Shown: positions 1 through 9,899 of the stretch, piece by piece
Numbering within the stretch: position 1 is the first letter of the stretch
How the letters are laid out: each line of letters opens with the position of its first letter
Assembly: GCA_028284745.1 (NCBI GenBank)
Contig: JANQRC010000068.1
Location: 1 to 64,000, forward strand
DNA from: Flavobacteriaceae bacterium
GTDB taxonomy: Bacteria > Bacteroidota > Bacteroidia > Flavobacteriales > Flavobacteriaceae
Direction of reading: 5' to 3'
DNA length: 64,000 bases
Notes under the pieces: model-generated
The model's input: the letters and a program-made list of their open reading frames with translations, nothing else
The model's database searches: none
What the model was told of the DNA's origin: nothing
Program-made: the position numbers and the translations under genes

Positions 1-17
1 TATTGTTCTTGTTATCG

Positions 18-3000
18 CTATTCAATTGGACCACCACCACTTCCACATTCATCAGGTCTAGAGTATGAGAATGTCCTGCTCCTTTGGGCGGTGGGGTCGT
101 CTCCTGTAAAGAGGTCAGAATTGTCAGTGACTACCACTTCTACCTTGTAGTGTCTGTTAAAAATACAGGTCAGAGAGATTTGAGCAGTATCATGGACACC
201 TGGAATGGCTATTCGCGACCCATCGTCATTGACCTTGTACCATTGGAATATATATGGGCCGACACCTCCTGTGACATTGGCTTTCACTACTACGGTATCT
301 GCCCCTCCCTGGTGGGTGGAACTCTGTTTATCGATAGAGACATCAATAAAATACTCCGACACCTCCAGGTCATCATCCCTTACTAGGGTCTCTCCCGTCG
401 ATGAATCAGTGATCGTACAGCGGATGTCCAGCGTTCCGACATGTTCTTGCGACATGGTCAGGGAAAACTCTTGCAGCGTGGTGGTATATATCGTTTCATT
501 GGTAGTGCGTTTGGTGATATTCCAATCATATGTGTAGACCCCAGATCCTCCCTCAGGGAAAGCCTTGAAGGAGTATGTTCCCCCAGTGAATGCATATTCG
601 GGCAAAGGCCAAAAGTAAGATGCCGTAAAGGGATGCTCATGCTCTACATTGACGTTCTTGTCATTAGTTAACGATTCCCCGGTAGCAGTATCGATCACTG
701 TGCAAGTCATCTTTACCTGCCCATAGTACTCGTAGCCCAAATGCAGGGTCAGGGTGTTGTCCTGGTCATCGATGGTCAATGGTGGCTCACCACCCTTCTC
801 TATCTTCCAGTGGTAATCGAAATCTCCCGAACCTCCTGCATAAGTAATGGTGAATGTGTTGGACTGGTCGGCGATCACACGGTTGGGATGGGAGATATTG
901 CCAATAGAGAAAGGGGTCTCATGTACCACCTCGACGACCTTCGTGGCCAGCTTTCCCTCGCCGGTCACCTGATCGGTGACCAGGCAGGTGACGACCACCT
1001 GCCCATAATAGTCGTAGCCCATGGCCAGACTGAAACTCTTCTGTGGGCTGGTATGTAAGACTTCGTCGCCTTTCCTTATTTCCCAATGATAGGTGAGGTC
1101 CCCTGACCCGCCCGTCGGGTTGATGTCAAAGAAGTTGCTGGTCTCCGCTATAACTGTGTTAGCAGAGACGATTTCACCCGTACTCAAGGGGTCGTATATC
1201 TTCTTGTATTGATAGTTGTAGCGTTGGGAAACCTTCTGGTCTTGATCGATCACATGGCTTAGCCTGTTGAACTCATCGTACCCATAATAGGTGGTATAAC
1301 CTTTTGGGTCTGTCATGCTGGTTATGCCCACCAAGGGCTTGTAGGTATAGGTGGTGACCATCGCATTGGGCAAACCATCACGTATCTTTTGTAGCTCGGT
1401 GCGCAGCGCATCATCATCGGCAGGGGCATCCAGCACACTTTGTAGTACACCCGTACCTATCACTTCTGCATGGGTGGCGTTCTCCACCTTGGCCACAGGA
1501 TACATGTTATTGTAGCCCCACAAGTATGTTGTTGCCACATTGGCATCTACATCTCTAGATTGCAACAGATTCCCTTGTGTGTCAAACTTTTCAAACAACA
1601 GTCTATTGTCTAGCGGCTCATTTCCTTTGGCAGTATACACAGCCTGTAGCTGTTGCATGTCAGGCAAACTTGCCGCATAAGGCACATCACCCATTTCCAC
1701 AGGGCTAGCCTGGACATAGTCCTTTAGGCTTGTGGAAATAAGTGTCCCATTTTGATAGACCTTCATTAAGATGGGTTCATCGGGAACATTGGACCCCAAC
1801 TCAGGAGCAGAAGGATTGGGCAACAAGCTGTAGGGCTCTGTATCTGAAGAATAGTAGAGCTCGGTCTTGATTTCTTCATCATTGCTAGTACCAACCGTAT
1901 GACTATTTAGTAACATGTTATCCCTGTACTCATAGTCTGTGGTCTGCGTTAGCCACTGATCGTCAAGCTTCTTGGAAACGATCTGCTGCACCATACCTCC
2001 AGTCCTGGGGCTGATAGAGAAGGGTTTAGCCGTAGAGGTCGGGTTTATAGCATCTAGACAATCCAAGTTGCCATCAAGGTCACATCCATCGGGGGGGCCG
2101 AACCTTGTGTTTCCTTGATAGCCTGAATATTCCCATGGCGCATAACCGAAAAGCCATTTGCCATCTGAACGCTGATAAACGTGTACCGTATGGTATTGTC
2201 TGTTCCAATTGTTCTTGACCGTAAGGCCAGCGAGAGATTCCATCCCAGAAGCGACCGGCGAGTAGGAGGATGACCAGGTCTCTAGAGTATCCATGGCAAC
2301 ATCATACAATATGCGCGTCTTCTCTTTACCTTTTTCGATATTGTTCGTATATCTGGTCTCAAAGGGTGGTGCCGTATTGGGGACATTGCCATTCTGTCCT
2401 ACATTGAAAAAAGTATGTATTGTCTCTCCATTGCTGGCAACATCATTGAAGTCTACAAACCTTTCTGAGACTTCCCCATAGGTAAGGATGGGTTCACTAC
2501 CCATCACCGGCTTTGACATGCGGTGTAGTATGGGCACGTTCACAATCTGCTCGGAAATCTCCTTTCTTTGATGACTGGTATAGTAAAGCCTGTCTGATTG
2601 GTTTTGCGTAATCCCTGAATACTTATATTCTCTTCTAGTGGCAACATTGTCATTCGCGTCAAGGTCTGTAACTGTCTTCAGCCTGTAGAATGGGAGCTCA
2701 TCAGTGTCATACACATAGGTATAGGATTCTTCCCTAGAGACCTTCATAGTGATACCTATTGTCTGATTGTCATAATCTTGGAGATTATTTAGAAGAACTG
2801 TCTGATAGTACTTGTCTTTTTTCAGCTCAACCGGAAAAGACTGGGGTGCAAAAGGAAGTATTACTGGATTGTACAGTTCGTGAAAATCCCAGAAAGGGGA
2901 AGTCCCGTTTTCACACTCTGTCAATATCTCATTCAAACTCATCGCTTGGCTATCTGGGAGCTCAATAATAAAAGACCTAAGACTCTGCGTAGTATTGTCT

Positions 3001-4754
3001 ACGGGTGTTTTTGTACCATGCATGTCGACCGTCACATCATAGACTCCATCCTCGTTAACGGAAAAAACATCAGTCTCAAAGGTTGTGGCCACTGGTGAGC
3101 CATTGGCACTTGGGCAGCAACCAGAACTGTTACATTGGCCCTGCTCAGTGATCGTCAACATAGTTGCCCAGTCACTGATAAGCAAGCTGTAGTTTACTAG
3201 CCGATCTCTAATTTCTGTATATTCATCGATGGGCTGCTCGTACTCAAAAACAGTGGTACCGCCCGTAGGGTATCTTACCTTCTTTAGTATTCCTTTGGTG
3301 GCATGCTCCATGTTGAAGCTCCTGCCACTAACTGTAAAATCGGCACCATTGAATGATACTGGTGGAATGAGGGAACCTGAACATGAGCCTCCATTGTAGT
3401 ACCCAAAGGCATCCTGGCCCGCACAATCTCTGGCTGGCACCTGCTCTGGTCTATCGTAGGTGAAGTTGTATTCCTTCAGGAAGTTCTCTAGATCGAGGGA
3501 TGGGCTCTGTGGTAGTCTGGAAATGCCTATGGCATCCAACTTCAACCTTAGGTCTTCCTCCCTGTAATTACCTGGGTCGGCACTTTCAGGCATCCCAAAA
3601 TAGCTATGAAAAAGATAGAAGTCTTGAACCACCTCTTGTGAAGGTCCTGTACTTGTGGGGTCTAGTATCTCAATGCTTTGGATGGCATTGTTAAGCGGGT
3701 GGTCTTCTCGGGTCTTTCTCGAAATGGATACGATTTGCTTTCCGTTGTGTGATATGCCACTCAAGAAAACTTGTGTGATCTTATGGTCTAGCACATTGGA
3801 CCAGCTTTCGTTGGCGCCATTCCACATGATACCATTGATAGAATGGTACGTAGATCGATTGATAGCAGAGGACGAGCTGAAAGGTTTCGGCTGTGGCCAA
3901 GTACCGCTGGTATATGTAAAATCAAATACATCTCTTCCATTAGGGGAGATGATCTTCGTCAACAACCAAGACGACCTATATTTTATGTGGCTCGGGCCTT
4001 GGTAATCCCCGAAGCCAGAGTCGGTCCTAGTCTCCGTGACCTCTGAATTGGCAAATATGTAGGTAGTCCCATTCTTGTTTATGGTCCATGACCTGATGTC
4101 ACCCTTTGTCCCTCTCTGTACGGAGACCTGCATCCTAGGGTCGTCGAGCGAATAGGCCTTTCCTATCTGCGCGATAAGCTGTGAGCTTAGGCCATTCACA
4201 TTCAAGCTGTAGGTATCTGGTGCAGCGTCTACCTTATTGTCTTCAATGTCTTCGATAAAATCGAAGTGGCTTATCACATCTGCCCTCGAATTAAAGCCAT
4301 GGATCAAGCCTTGACTGACCATGTTGTACCGCGAGAGCACCCAAGACCCATCAGTGAGCGTGCTATAGTTTCCCAAGATGTAGTCATCGCTGAGCCCATT
4401 GACATTCCTAGTGATTCGTCCTCCGACATTCAGATTCCAGCCCAGCCCGACCTCGGAGGCAATGTCCTCAACTTTCAGATTGGTGGGGTCGTACGTCAGC
4501 GATAGGGGCAATACCATCTCTTTACCCTTTATGGTATAGATGGGAATATTGATGTTGGGCATCCCTCTGTACAGGTCGGTGGGCACATTCCCATATTGTT
4601 CGAATGCAGCAGCCTCTGGAGACTTGGGTATCTGGACCATTCTAATGAATTCGCTATTGTCATTAAAAGGTTCAGGTTCGCCACTGTCCTGAGAATGGCC
4701 AAAGAAGCAAAACAACCATAGTAGTGTAATCGATACGGTACAACAAAATCTCAT
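18..4754 (-). CDS. Large RHS/YD-type surface protein with C-terminal PKD-like repeats
   Basis: The 1578-residue protein begins with a signal peptide (MRFCCTVSITLLWLFCFFGHSQ) at an ATG. Residues about 40-130 (NINIPIYTIKGKEMVLPLSLTYDP, then VGLGWNLNVGGRITR) match the N-terminal module of large RHS-related Bacteroidota proteins. A single clear YD-type motif (TDPKGYTTYYGYDEFNRL) lies near residue 1160. From about 1190 to the end there are four repeats of about 85-100 residues with the pattern GGSGxxxYxW, a Y/H-x-G-x-V strand and a TDxxTGE-like end, which resemble PKD/Ig folds. It ends in a Gly-rich tail with no RHS core, toxin tip or T9SS sorting domain. It is probably exported and surface-associated; its role is unknown. 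In related genomes such genes often precede an RHS/DUF6443 gene, which would lie to the left of this window. The family call is from recognition of sequence patterns only. Confidence 0.8.
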   Translation of the reverse strand: MRFCCTVSITLLWLFCFFGHSQDSGEPEPFNDNSEFIRMVQIPKSPEAAAFEQYGNVPTDLYRGMPNINIPIYTIKGKEMVLPLSLTYDPTNLKVEDIASEVGLGWNLNVGGRITRNVNGLSDDYILGNYSTLTDGSWVLSRYNMVSQGLIHGFNSRADVISHFDFIEDIEDNKVDAAPDTYSLNVNGLSSQLIAQIGKAYSLDDPRMQVSVQRGTKGDIRSWTINKNGTTYIFANSEVTETRTDSGFGDYQGPSHIKYRSSWLLTKIISPNGRDVFDFTYTSGTWPQPKPFSSSSAINRSTYHSINGIMWNGANESWSNVLDHKITQVFLSGISHNGKQIVSISRKTREDHPLNNAIQSIEILDPTSTGPSQEVVQDFYLFHSYFGMPESADPGNYREEDLRLKLDAIGISRLPQSPSLDLENFLKEYNFTYDRPEQVPARDCAGQDAFGYYNGGSCSGSLIPPVSFNGADFTVSGRSFNMEHATKGILKKVRYPTGGTTVFEYEQPIDEYTEIRDRLVNYSLLISDWATMLTITEQGQCNSSGCCPSANGSPVATTFETDVFSVNEDGVYDVTVDMHGTKTPVDNTTQSLRSFIIELPDSQAMSLNEILTECENGTSPFWDFHELYNPVILPFAPQSFPVELKKDKYYQTVLLNNLQDYDNQTIGITMKVSREESYTYVYDTDELPFYRLKTVTDLDANDNVATRREYKYSGITQNQSDRLYYTSHQRKEISEQIVNVPILHRMSKPVMGSEPILTYGEVSERFVDFNDVASNGETIHTFFNVGQNGNVPNTAPPFETRYTNNIEKGKEKTRILYDVAMDTLETWSSSYSPVASGMESLAGLTVKNNWNRQYHTVHVYQRSDGKWLFGYAPWEYSGYQGNTRFGPPDGCDLDGNLDCLDAINPTSTAKPFSISPRTGGMVQQIVSKKLDDQWLTQTTDYEYRDNMLLNSHTVGTSNDEEIKTELYYSSDTEPYSLLPNPSAPELGSNVPDEPILMKVYQNGTLISTSLKDYVQASPVEMGDVPYAASLPDMQQLQAVYTAKGNEPLDNRLLFEKFDTQGNLLQSRDVDANVATTYLWGYNNMYPVAKVENATHAEVIGTGVLQSVLDAPADDDALRTELQKIRDGLPNAMVTTYTYKPLVGITSMTDPKGYTTYYGYDEFNRLSHVIDQDQKVSQRYNYQYKKIYDPLSTGEIVSANTVIAETSNFFDINPTGGSGDLTYHWEIRKGDEVLHTSPQKSFSLAMGYDYYGQVVVTCLVTDQVTGEGKLATKVVEVVHETPFSIGNISHPNRVIADQSNTFTITYAGGSGDFDYHWKIEKGGEPPLTIDDQDNTLTLHLGYEYYGQVKMTCTVIDTATGESLTNDKNVNVEHEHPFTASYFWPLPEYAFTGGTYSFKAFPEGGSGVYTYDWNITKRTTNETIYTTTLQEFSLTMSQEHVGTLDIRCTITDSSTGETLVRDDDLEVSEYFIDVSIDKQSSTHQGGADTVVVKANVTGGVGPYIFQWYKVNDDGSRIAIPGVHDTAQISLTCIFNRHYKVEVVVTDNSDLFTGDDPTAQRSRTFSYSRPDECGSGGGPIE

Positions 4755-5043
4755 AATTAGATGTTTTTCCCGCTAAAAATATTAAAAAAAGTAGTATAAT
4801 TTTCTTACAAGATATTGTCTAGCTGTAAGGAACAAGACCTGGATATAGGGTACGATCTTATTAACCTATTGGTTGCCAATATGTTTTGTTGTTGATAACT
4901 TTTCTTGTCGAGGCATAAGATTTTCCTTCTCTCTATGAAGCATTTATTTTAAAACATTCTAAATAGCATGTCTGCACAGTATCTAATTGCTAATAAATGG
5001 TCTATGCGCTACCTTTGTAGAAGCCAATTAAACGCAATTTTCA
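4755..5043. other. Divergent intergenic region with sdhC promoter
   Basis: This AT-rich spacer separates the RHS-like gene (leftward) from sdhC (rightward). The only clear element is the sdhC promoter near its right end. I see no small gene or RNA in it. Confidence 0.6.
4987..5017 (+). promoter_or_regulatory. sdhCAB promoter (Bacteroidota -33/-7)
   Basis: A TTG at 4987-4989 is followed after 20 bases by TACCTTTG at 5010-5017, an exact TAnnTTTG -7 box. The sdhC ATG at 5044 lies 26 nt beyond the box, leaving a short leader. This is the only promoter seen before sdhC, so it probably drives all three sdh genes. Confidence 0.7.
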
Positions 5044-5730
5044 ATGAGCGGATTACTTAAGTCTACTGTCGGAAGAAAGGTGGCCATGGCGCTTTCGGCT
5101 TTTTTCCTTATGATTTTCCTTGTCATGCACGTTTCGATAAACTTCACTTCGGTTTTCAGTGCAGATCTTTTCAACCAACTTTCACACTTTATGGGCACCA
5201 ACCCTCTGATTCAGGGAGTTATGCAGCCCATATTGATCATTGGTGTGGTGTTTCACTTTGTGATGGGGTTTGTTTTAGAAGCCAAGAATAAGGCTTCTCG
5301 CGGAGTTCGTTACGTGAAGAACAATGCAGTAGCAAACTCTAGTTGGATGTCTCGGAACATGCTGCTTTCAGGAGTGGTCATCCTTGCCTTTTTAGGATTG
5401 CATTTCTATGATTTCTGGGTGCACGAGATGACCGTGAAATATGTAGAAGGAGATATGTCTGGCTTGATAGACCCGAACAATGTCGAGTCTGGGTTCAGGT
5501 ACTACGAAGAATTGCGTGAAAAGTTTATAAGCCCCGTAAGGGTGGGTATTTACACAGTATCATTTGTGCTGTTGGCATTGCACCTCCTACACGGTTTCGG
5601 CTCTGCATTCCAGTCTATGGGCGCTAACAACAAATACACGAAAGCACTAAAAGGCTTTGGAAAAGTATATGCTATCGGGATTCCGCTATTGTTTGTTTTC
5701 ATCGCGCTATTCCATCATTTCACTCATTAA
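5044..5730 (+). CDS. sdhC: Succinate dehydrogenase cytochrome b subunit
   Basis: This is the membrane anchor of succinate dehydrogenase (complex II). It binds haem b and passes electrons from SdhB to menaquinone. The 228-residue protein is of the single-polypeptide cytochrome b558 type seen in Bacteroidota and Bacillus, with about five membrane helices. The first is near residues 10-33 (VAMALSAFFLMIFLVMHVSI). Candidate haem-ligand histidines sit in helices: MHVSIN, VVFHFVMGF, LHFYDFW, LHLLHGFGSAFQS. It starts the sdhCAB operon, 17 bases before sdhA, with its own -7 box upstream. Length and gene order fit the family well. Confidence 0.95.
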   Translation: MSGLLKSTVGRKVAMALSAFFLMIFLVMHVSINFTSVFSADLFNQLSHFMGTNPLIQGVMQPILIIGVVFHFVMGFVLEAKNKASRGVRYVKNNAVANSSWMSRNMLLSGVVILAFLGLHFYDFWVHEMTVKYVEGDMSGLIDPNNVESGFRYYEELREKFISPVRVGIYTVSFVLLALHLLHGFGSAFQSMGANNKYTKALKGFGKVYAIGIPLLFVFIALFHHFTH

Positions 5731-5747
5731 AAAACAGGAACTGAAGT

Positions 5748-7748
5748 ATGTCAATCCTAGATTCAAAAGTACCTGAAGGCCCATTAGCAGATAAGTGGAC
5801 CAATCACAAGAATACCATTGACCTGGTAAACCCAGCGAATAAGCGTTTGATCGACGTTATCGTTGTGGGAACCGGTTTGGCCGGTGGCTCGGCAGCCGCC
5901 ACGCTGGCAGAGTTGGGCTATAATGTAAAAGCGTTCTGCTATCAAGATTCGCCAAGACGTGCACACTCTATTGCTGCGCAAGGCGGGATCAACGCTGCAA
6001 AGAACTATCAGGGCGATGGAGACTCTAACTACCGTCTTTTCTACGATACGGTAAAAGGAGGCGACTATCGCTCTCGCGAAGCCAACGTGTATCGATTGGC
6101 AGAGGTCTCTTCCAATATCATCGACCAGTGTGTGGCACAAGGGGTCCCTTTTGCTCGTGATTACGGCGGATTGCTTGACAACCGGTCGTTTGGTGGTGTG
6201 CTGGTCTCTAGAACCTTTTATGCGAAAGGACAAACCGGGCAACAGTTGCTTCTTGGAGCCTACTCTGCAATGAACCGACAGATCGGCCGTGGCAAGATCA
6301 AGATGTACAACCGACACGAAATGCTCGATGTGGTGATCGTAGATGGCAAGGCCAGAGGAATCATTACAAGAAACTTGGTGACTGGCGAGATCGAGCGTCA
6401 TGCTGCACATGCCGTCGTATTGGGTACCGGTGGCTACGGAAACGTGTTCTACCTCTCTACCAACGCGATGGGCAGTAATGTCACCGCAGCATGGAAAGCG
6501 CACAAACGTGGAGCATTCTTCGCGAATCCATGCTATACACAAATTCACCCGACCTGTATCCCTGTGTCGGGAGACCATCAGTCTAAATTGACGCTGATGT
6601 CAGAGTCGCTCCGAAATGATGGGCGTATCTGGGTTCCCAAGAAAAAAGAAGACGTGCAAGCCATTCGGGAAGGCAAGTTGAAGCCCACTGACTTGGCAGA
6701 AGAAGACCGCGACTATTACCTAGAGAGGAGATATCCTGCCTTTGGAAACTTGGTGCCGCGCGATGTGGCCTCAAGAGCTGCCAAAGAGCGTTGTGATGCT
6801 GGTTATGGGGTGAATGCCACCGGTGAGGCTGTATACCTTGATTTTGCAGCAGCCATAGAGCGTTATGGCAAAGAGCAGGCACATGTGAAAGGATCGGATG
6901 AAAACGATAAGGCTTTAGTGAAGAAACTTGGAAAAGAGATCATCAAAGCAAAATACGGGAACCTCTTCCAGATGTATGAGAAGATCGTCGATCAGAATCC
7001 GTACGAGACACCCATGATGATCTATCCAGCCGTGCACTACACCATGGGCGGTGTTTGGGTAGATTACAATTTAATGACAACCGTACCAGGACTGTACTGC
7101 ATCGGGGAAGCTAACTTCTCAGATCATGGTGCTAACCGCTTAGGGGCTTCGGCCTTGATGCAAGGATTGGCAGATGGTTATTTTGTATTGCCATACACCA
7201 TTGGAGACTATTTGGCCGACGACATCCGTACGGGGCCAATTTCTACGGAGACATCAGAATTTGAAGGATCAGAGAGAGCTGTTCGTGAGCTTTTAGACAA
7301 GCTGGTCAGTAATAACGGTGGCAAATCAGTTGACCATTTCCACAAGAAACTAGGAAAGATCATGTGGAACAAATGTGGGATGTCTCGCAACGAGAAGGAA
7401 CTCAAAGAAGCCATACAAGAGATCAAAGCACTTCGCGAAGAATTTTGGAAGGATGTAAAAGTCCCTGGAGGGGCGAACGAATACAATGAAGAACTAGCGA
7501 AGGCAATGCGCGTGGCCGACTTTTTAGAGTTGGGCGAACTGTTTGCCAAAGATGCGCTCTATCGAGAAGAATCTGCTGGCGGACACTTTAGAGAAGAGTA
7601 CCAGACCGAAGAAGGCGAGGCCAAACGTAGAAAAGAATTCCAATTTGTATCTGCCTGGGAATACAAGGGAGCACCCAGTGATGCCGTGTTGCACAAAGAA
7701 GACCTTGTGTACAAGAATATAGAAGTAAAAGAAAGAAGTTATAAATAA
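5748..7748 (+). CDS. sdhA: Succinate dehydrogenase flavoprotein subunit
   Basis: SdhA oxidises succinate to fumarate with covalently bound FAD in the TCA cycle, on the cytoplasmic face of the membrane with SdhB and SdhC. The 666-residue protein has the dinucleotide-binding motif [10 protein letters not shown] near residues 41-50. The covalent-FAD histidine lies in [11 protein letters not shown] near residue 72. The substrate-binding/active-site stretch around [11 protein letters not shown] and the C-terminal FAD motif [18 protein letters not shown] are also present. This long form is typical of the Bacteroidota/epsilon-type succinate:quinone oxidoreductase. It is followed by a 75-base spacer carrying a repeat motif before sdhB. 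Confidence 0.97.
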   Translation: MSILDSKVPEGPLADKWTNHKNTIDLVNPANKRLIDVIVVGTGLAGGSAAATLAELGYNVKAFCYQDSPRRAHSIAAQGGINAAKNYQGDGDSNYRLFYDTVKGGDYRSREANVYRLAEVSSNIIDQCVAQGVPFARDYGGLLDNRSFGGVLVSRTFYAKGQTGQQLLLGAYSAMNRQIGRGKIKMYNRHEMLDVVIVDGKARGIITRNLVTGEIERHAAHAVVLGTGGYGNVFYLSTNAMGSNVTAAWKAHKRGAFFANPCYTQIHPTCIPVSGDHQSKLTLMSESLRNDGRIWVPKKKEDVQAIREGKLKPTDLAEEDRDYYLERRYPAFGNLVPRDVASRAAKERCDAGYGVNATGEAVYLDFAAAIERYGKEQAHVKGSDENDKALVKKLGKEIIKAKYGNLFQMYEKIVDQNPYETPMMIYPAVHYTMGGVWVDYNLMTTVPGLYCIGEANFSDHGANRLGASALMQGLADGYFVLPYTIGDYLADDIRTGPISTETSEFEGSERAVRELLDKLVSNNGGKSVDHFHKKLGKIMWNKCGMSRNEKELKEAIQEIKALREEFWKDVKVPGGANEYNEELAKAMRVADFLELGELFAKDALYREESAGGHFREEYQTEEGEAKRRKEFQFVSAWEYKGAPSDAVLHKEDLVYKNIEVKERSYK

Positions 7749-7754
7749 GATGTC

Positions 7755-7812
7755 AGTATTGAGATTGGAGGTGTTAGAAACAATATCTCAGTACTCAATA
7801 CTCAATACTAAA
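7755..7812. repeat. Intra-operon inverted/tandem repeat, copy 1 (sdhA-sdhB spacer)
   Basis: AGTATTGAG at 7755-7763 is the reverse complement of CTCAATACT, which appears twice in overlapping 7-base steps (7794-7802 and 7801-7809). The spacer could form a hairpin with a loop of about 30 bases just before the sdhB start. The same arrangement occurs between atpD and atpC at 53844-53893, so this is a dispersed element rather than chance sequence. Confidence 0.75.
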
Positions 7813-7823
7813 ATCTAAGTCAT

Positions 7824-8570
7824 ATGAAACTTACATTGAAGATATGGCGTCAAAAGAGCGCTCAGGATAAAGGGAGAATGGTAGATTATCAGCTCGATGA
7901 TGTATCCCCAGACATGTCTTTTCTTGAGATGTTAGATGTGCTGAACCAACAATTGATAGACAATGGCGACGATCCCGTGGCGTTCGACCACGATTGTCGT
8001 GAAGGTATCTGTGGAATGTGCTCACTTTACATCAATGGAGAAGCGCATGGCCCTGACCGTGGCATTACTACCTGCCAGCTACACATGCGCATGTTTGACG
8101 ATGGCGATACGATCTATATAGAACCTTTCCGTGCAAAGGCATTTCCTGTGATCAAGGACCTGGTGGTGGATCGAAGCTCGTTCGACAGAATTCAACATGC
8201 AGGCGGCTTCATCTCAGTGAACACTTCTGGGAACACCATCGATGCCAATGCGATACCTATTTCAAAGCACGCCGCTGATGAAGCCATGGATGCTGCGACC
8301 TGTATCGGTTGTGGAGCCTGTGTGGCCAGCTGTAAGAACTCTTCGGCAATGCTGTTTGTGTCGGCGAAGGTATCTCAATTCGCTTTGTTGCCACAAGGCC
8401 AAGTGGAAGCTGCTGATCGTGTAATGAACATGGTGAAGCAAATGGACGAGGAAGGCTTCGGAAATTGCACCAACACAGGTGCTTGCGAGGTAGAATGTCC
8501 CAAAGGAATCTCTTTAGAGAACATCGCCCGCATGAATCGCGAATACCTATCTGCTAGTTTGAAGGGATAG
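7824..8570 (+). CDS. sdhB: Succinate dehydrogenase iron-sulfur subunit
   Basis: SdhB carries the three Fe-S clusters that take electrons from the SdhA flavin to the quinone site. The 248-residue protein shows the [2Fe-2S] ferredoxin motif [17 protein letters not shown] with a later cysteine in GITTCQL. The [4Fe-4S] and [3Fe-4S] ligands are in [13 protein letters not shown] and [15 protein letters not shown]. It is the third gene of sdhCAB and is followed by a strong terminator at 8602-8628. The ATG lies 11 bases after the repeat described in the spacer, so the repeat could affect ribosome access; that effect is an inference. Confidence 0.96.
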   Translation: MKLTLKIWRQKSAQDKGRMVDYQLDDVSPDMSFLEMLDVLNQQLIDNGDDPVAFDHDCREGICGMCSLYINGEAHGPDRGITTCQLHMRMFDDGDTIYIEPFRAKAFPVIKDLVVDRSSFDRIQHAGGFISVNTSGNTIDANAIPISKHAADEAMDAATCIGCGACVASCKNSSAMLFVSAKVSQFALLPQGQVEAADRVMNMVKQMDEEGFGNCTNTGACEVECPKGISLENIARMNREYLSASLKG

Positions 8571-8601
8571 AACATCCAAATAGATCAATTGTACGAAATG
8601 G

Positions 8602-8628
8602 AATCCCAAGCACGCTTGGGATTTTTTA
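8602..8628 (+). terminator. Rho-independent terminator after sdhB
   Basis: AATCCCAAG (8602-8610) pairs with CTTGGGATT around a CACG loop and runs into six T. It closes the sdhCAB operon and lies immediately before the -7 box of the next gene. Confidence 0.85.
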
Positions 8629-8629
8629 A

Positions 8630-8637
8630 TAGCTTTG
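8630..8637 (+). promoter_or_regulatory. -7 box of the aminotransferase gene, 4 nt before ATG
   Basis: TAGCTTTG matches TAnnTTTG exactly. Only GTAT separates it from the ATG at 8642, so transcription would begin at or very near the start codon (leaderless). No clear -33 TTG is seen at the usual spacing. Confidence 0.5.
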
Positions 8638-8641
8638 GTAT

Positions 8642-9787
8642 ATGTTGAAGCATACCTCTAAACTCCCCAACATAGGCACTACGATCTTCACCGTGATGAG
8701 TCGCTTGGCACATCAGCACAGAGCCATCAACTTGTCACAGGGCTTTCCCAACTTTACTTCAGACCCGCGTTTGGCCGAGTTGGTCACAAAGGCCATCCAA
8801 GAAGGGTACAATCAGTATGCGCCCATGCAGGGCATCTATTCACTTCGTGAGGTCATTTCAGAGAAGATAGAAAACCTCTACGGCAAAAAATATCACCCTG
8901 AAACAGAGGTTACCGTAACGGCTGGTGCAACACAGGCTATCTACACGATCATTTCAACATTTATCAGGCCTGGGGATGAGGTGGTCATCTTTGAACCTGC
9001 CTATGACTGCTATGAGCCAGCTATCATGGTCAATGGTGGTGTGCCCGTGCATATACAAATGAGAGGGAAAGGGTTTGTGGTGGATTGGGAGGAGGTGAGC
9101 GCGAAGATCACTCCAAGGACCAAGATGATGGTGGTCAATACACCACACAATCCTAGCGGCAGGATATTTTCCAGAGAAGATATGACACGGTTGGAAGCTG
9201 TCCTAGAAGGGACAGACATCATGTTGCTGAGTGACGAAGTGTACGAGCATATCGTATTTGATGGAGAACCGCATCAGAGCGTTTCTAGATTCCCTGACCT
9301 TTCGGAACGCGCATTTGTGTGTGCCTCTTTCGGAAAGACCTTTCATAATACAGGATGGAAGATGGGCTATTGTGTGGCGCCAAAACCGTTGATGCAGGAA
9401 TTTCAGAAGACCCATCAATTCAATGTGTTTTGTGCAAACCATCCCATGCAACGAGCTTTTGCTGAATATTTGAGAACGCCCTCTCACTATTTGGAGTTGC
9501 CCAATTTCTTTCAACAGAAGCGCGACCTTTTTCTGGAATGCATCAAGGACTCAAAGTTCAAGGCAGCACCTTCAAAAGGCACTTATTTTCAATTGTTGGA
9601 TTATTCAGGCATCACCAATGAATCGGATGTGGCCTTTGCCAAAGAGCTTTGTGTTTCGCATAAGATCGCTTCGATACCTGTTTCGGTGTTCAACAGTGAC
9701 AACGAAGACAACAAGTTGCTTCGTTTTTGCTTTGCCAAGAAAGACGAGACCTTAGAAGAAGCTGCAGAAATCTTAAAGGGCTTGTAG
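8642..9787 (+). CDS. PLP-dependent methionine/glutamine-type aminotransferase (YbdL-like)
   Basis: This is a fold-type I, class I/II aminotransferase of 381 residues, close to YbdL/kynurenine-oxoglutarate transaminase length. Visible motifs are INLSQGFPNF near the N-terminus, the PLP-phosphate region TAGATQAIY, NTPHNPSG, LLSDEVYEHIVF and the Schiff-base lysine in ASFGKTFHNTGWKMGY near residue 230. YbdL-type enzymes transaminate methionine, and relatives use glutamine with 2-oxo-4-methylthiobutyrate. An omega-amidase, the enzyme that removes the alpha-ketoglutaramate by-product of such reactions, lies 1.4 kb downstream at 11178. Exact substrate preference is inferred. The gene has its own -7 box 4 nt before the ATG. 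Confidence 0.88.
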   Translation: MLKHTSKLPNIGTTIFTVMSRLAHQHRAINLSQGFPNFTSDPRLAELVTKAIQEGYNQYAPMQGIYSLREVISEKIENLYGKKYHPETEVTVTAGATQAIYTIISTFIRPGDEVVIFEPAYDCYEPAIMVNGGVPVHIQMRGKGFVVDWEEVSAKITPRTKMMVVNTPHNPSGRIFSREDMTRLEAVLEGTDIMLLSDEVYEHIVFDGEPHQSVSRFPDLSERAFVCASFGKTFHNTGWKMGYCVAPKPLMQEFQKTHQFNVFCANHPMQRAFAEYLRTPSHYLELPNFFQQKRDLFLECIKDSKFKAAPSKGTYFQLLDYSGITNESDVAFAKELCVSHKIASIPVSVFNSDNEDNKLLRFCFAKKDETLEEAAEILKGL

Positions 9788-9899
9788 TACATTGCTGATA
9801 ACTCAGGGATGTTCAATCAAAAAAGAAATTGTAACTTAGCGCCATTATTGTATTGATAGACAATAGGTTGACGAATATTGTGGTTATTTCTAGGAAATC

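Noticed and set aside
5784-6578. 264-residue antisense frame inside sdhA
   Set aside because: It lies wholly opposite a highly conserved gene and shows no domain or signal; it arises from the codon pattern of sdhA.
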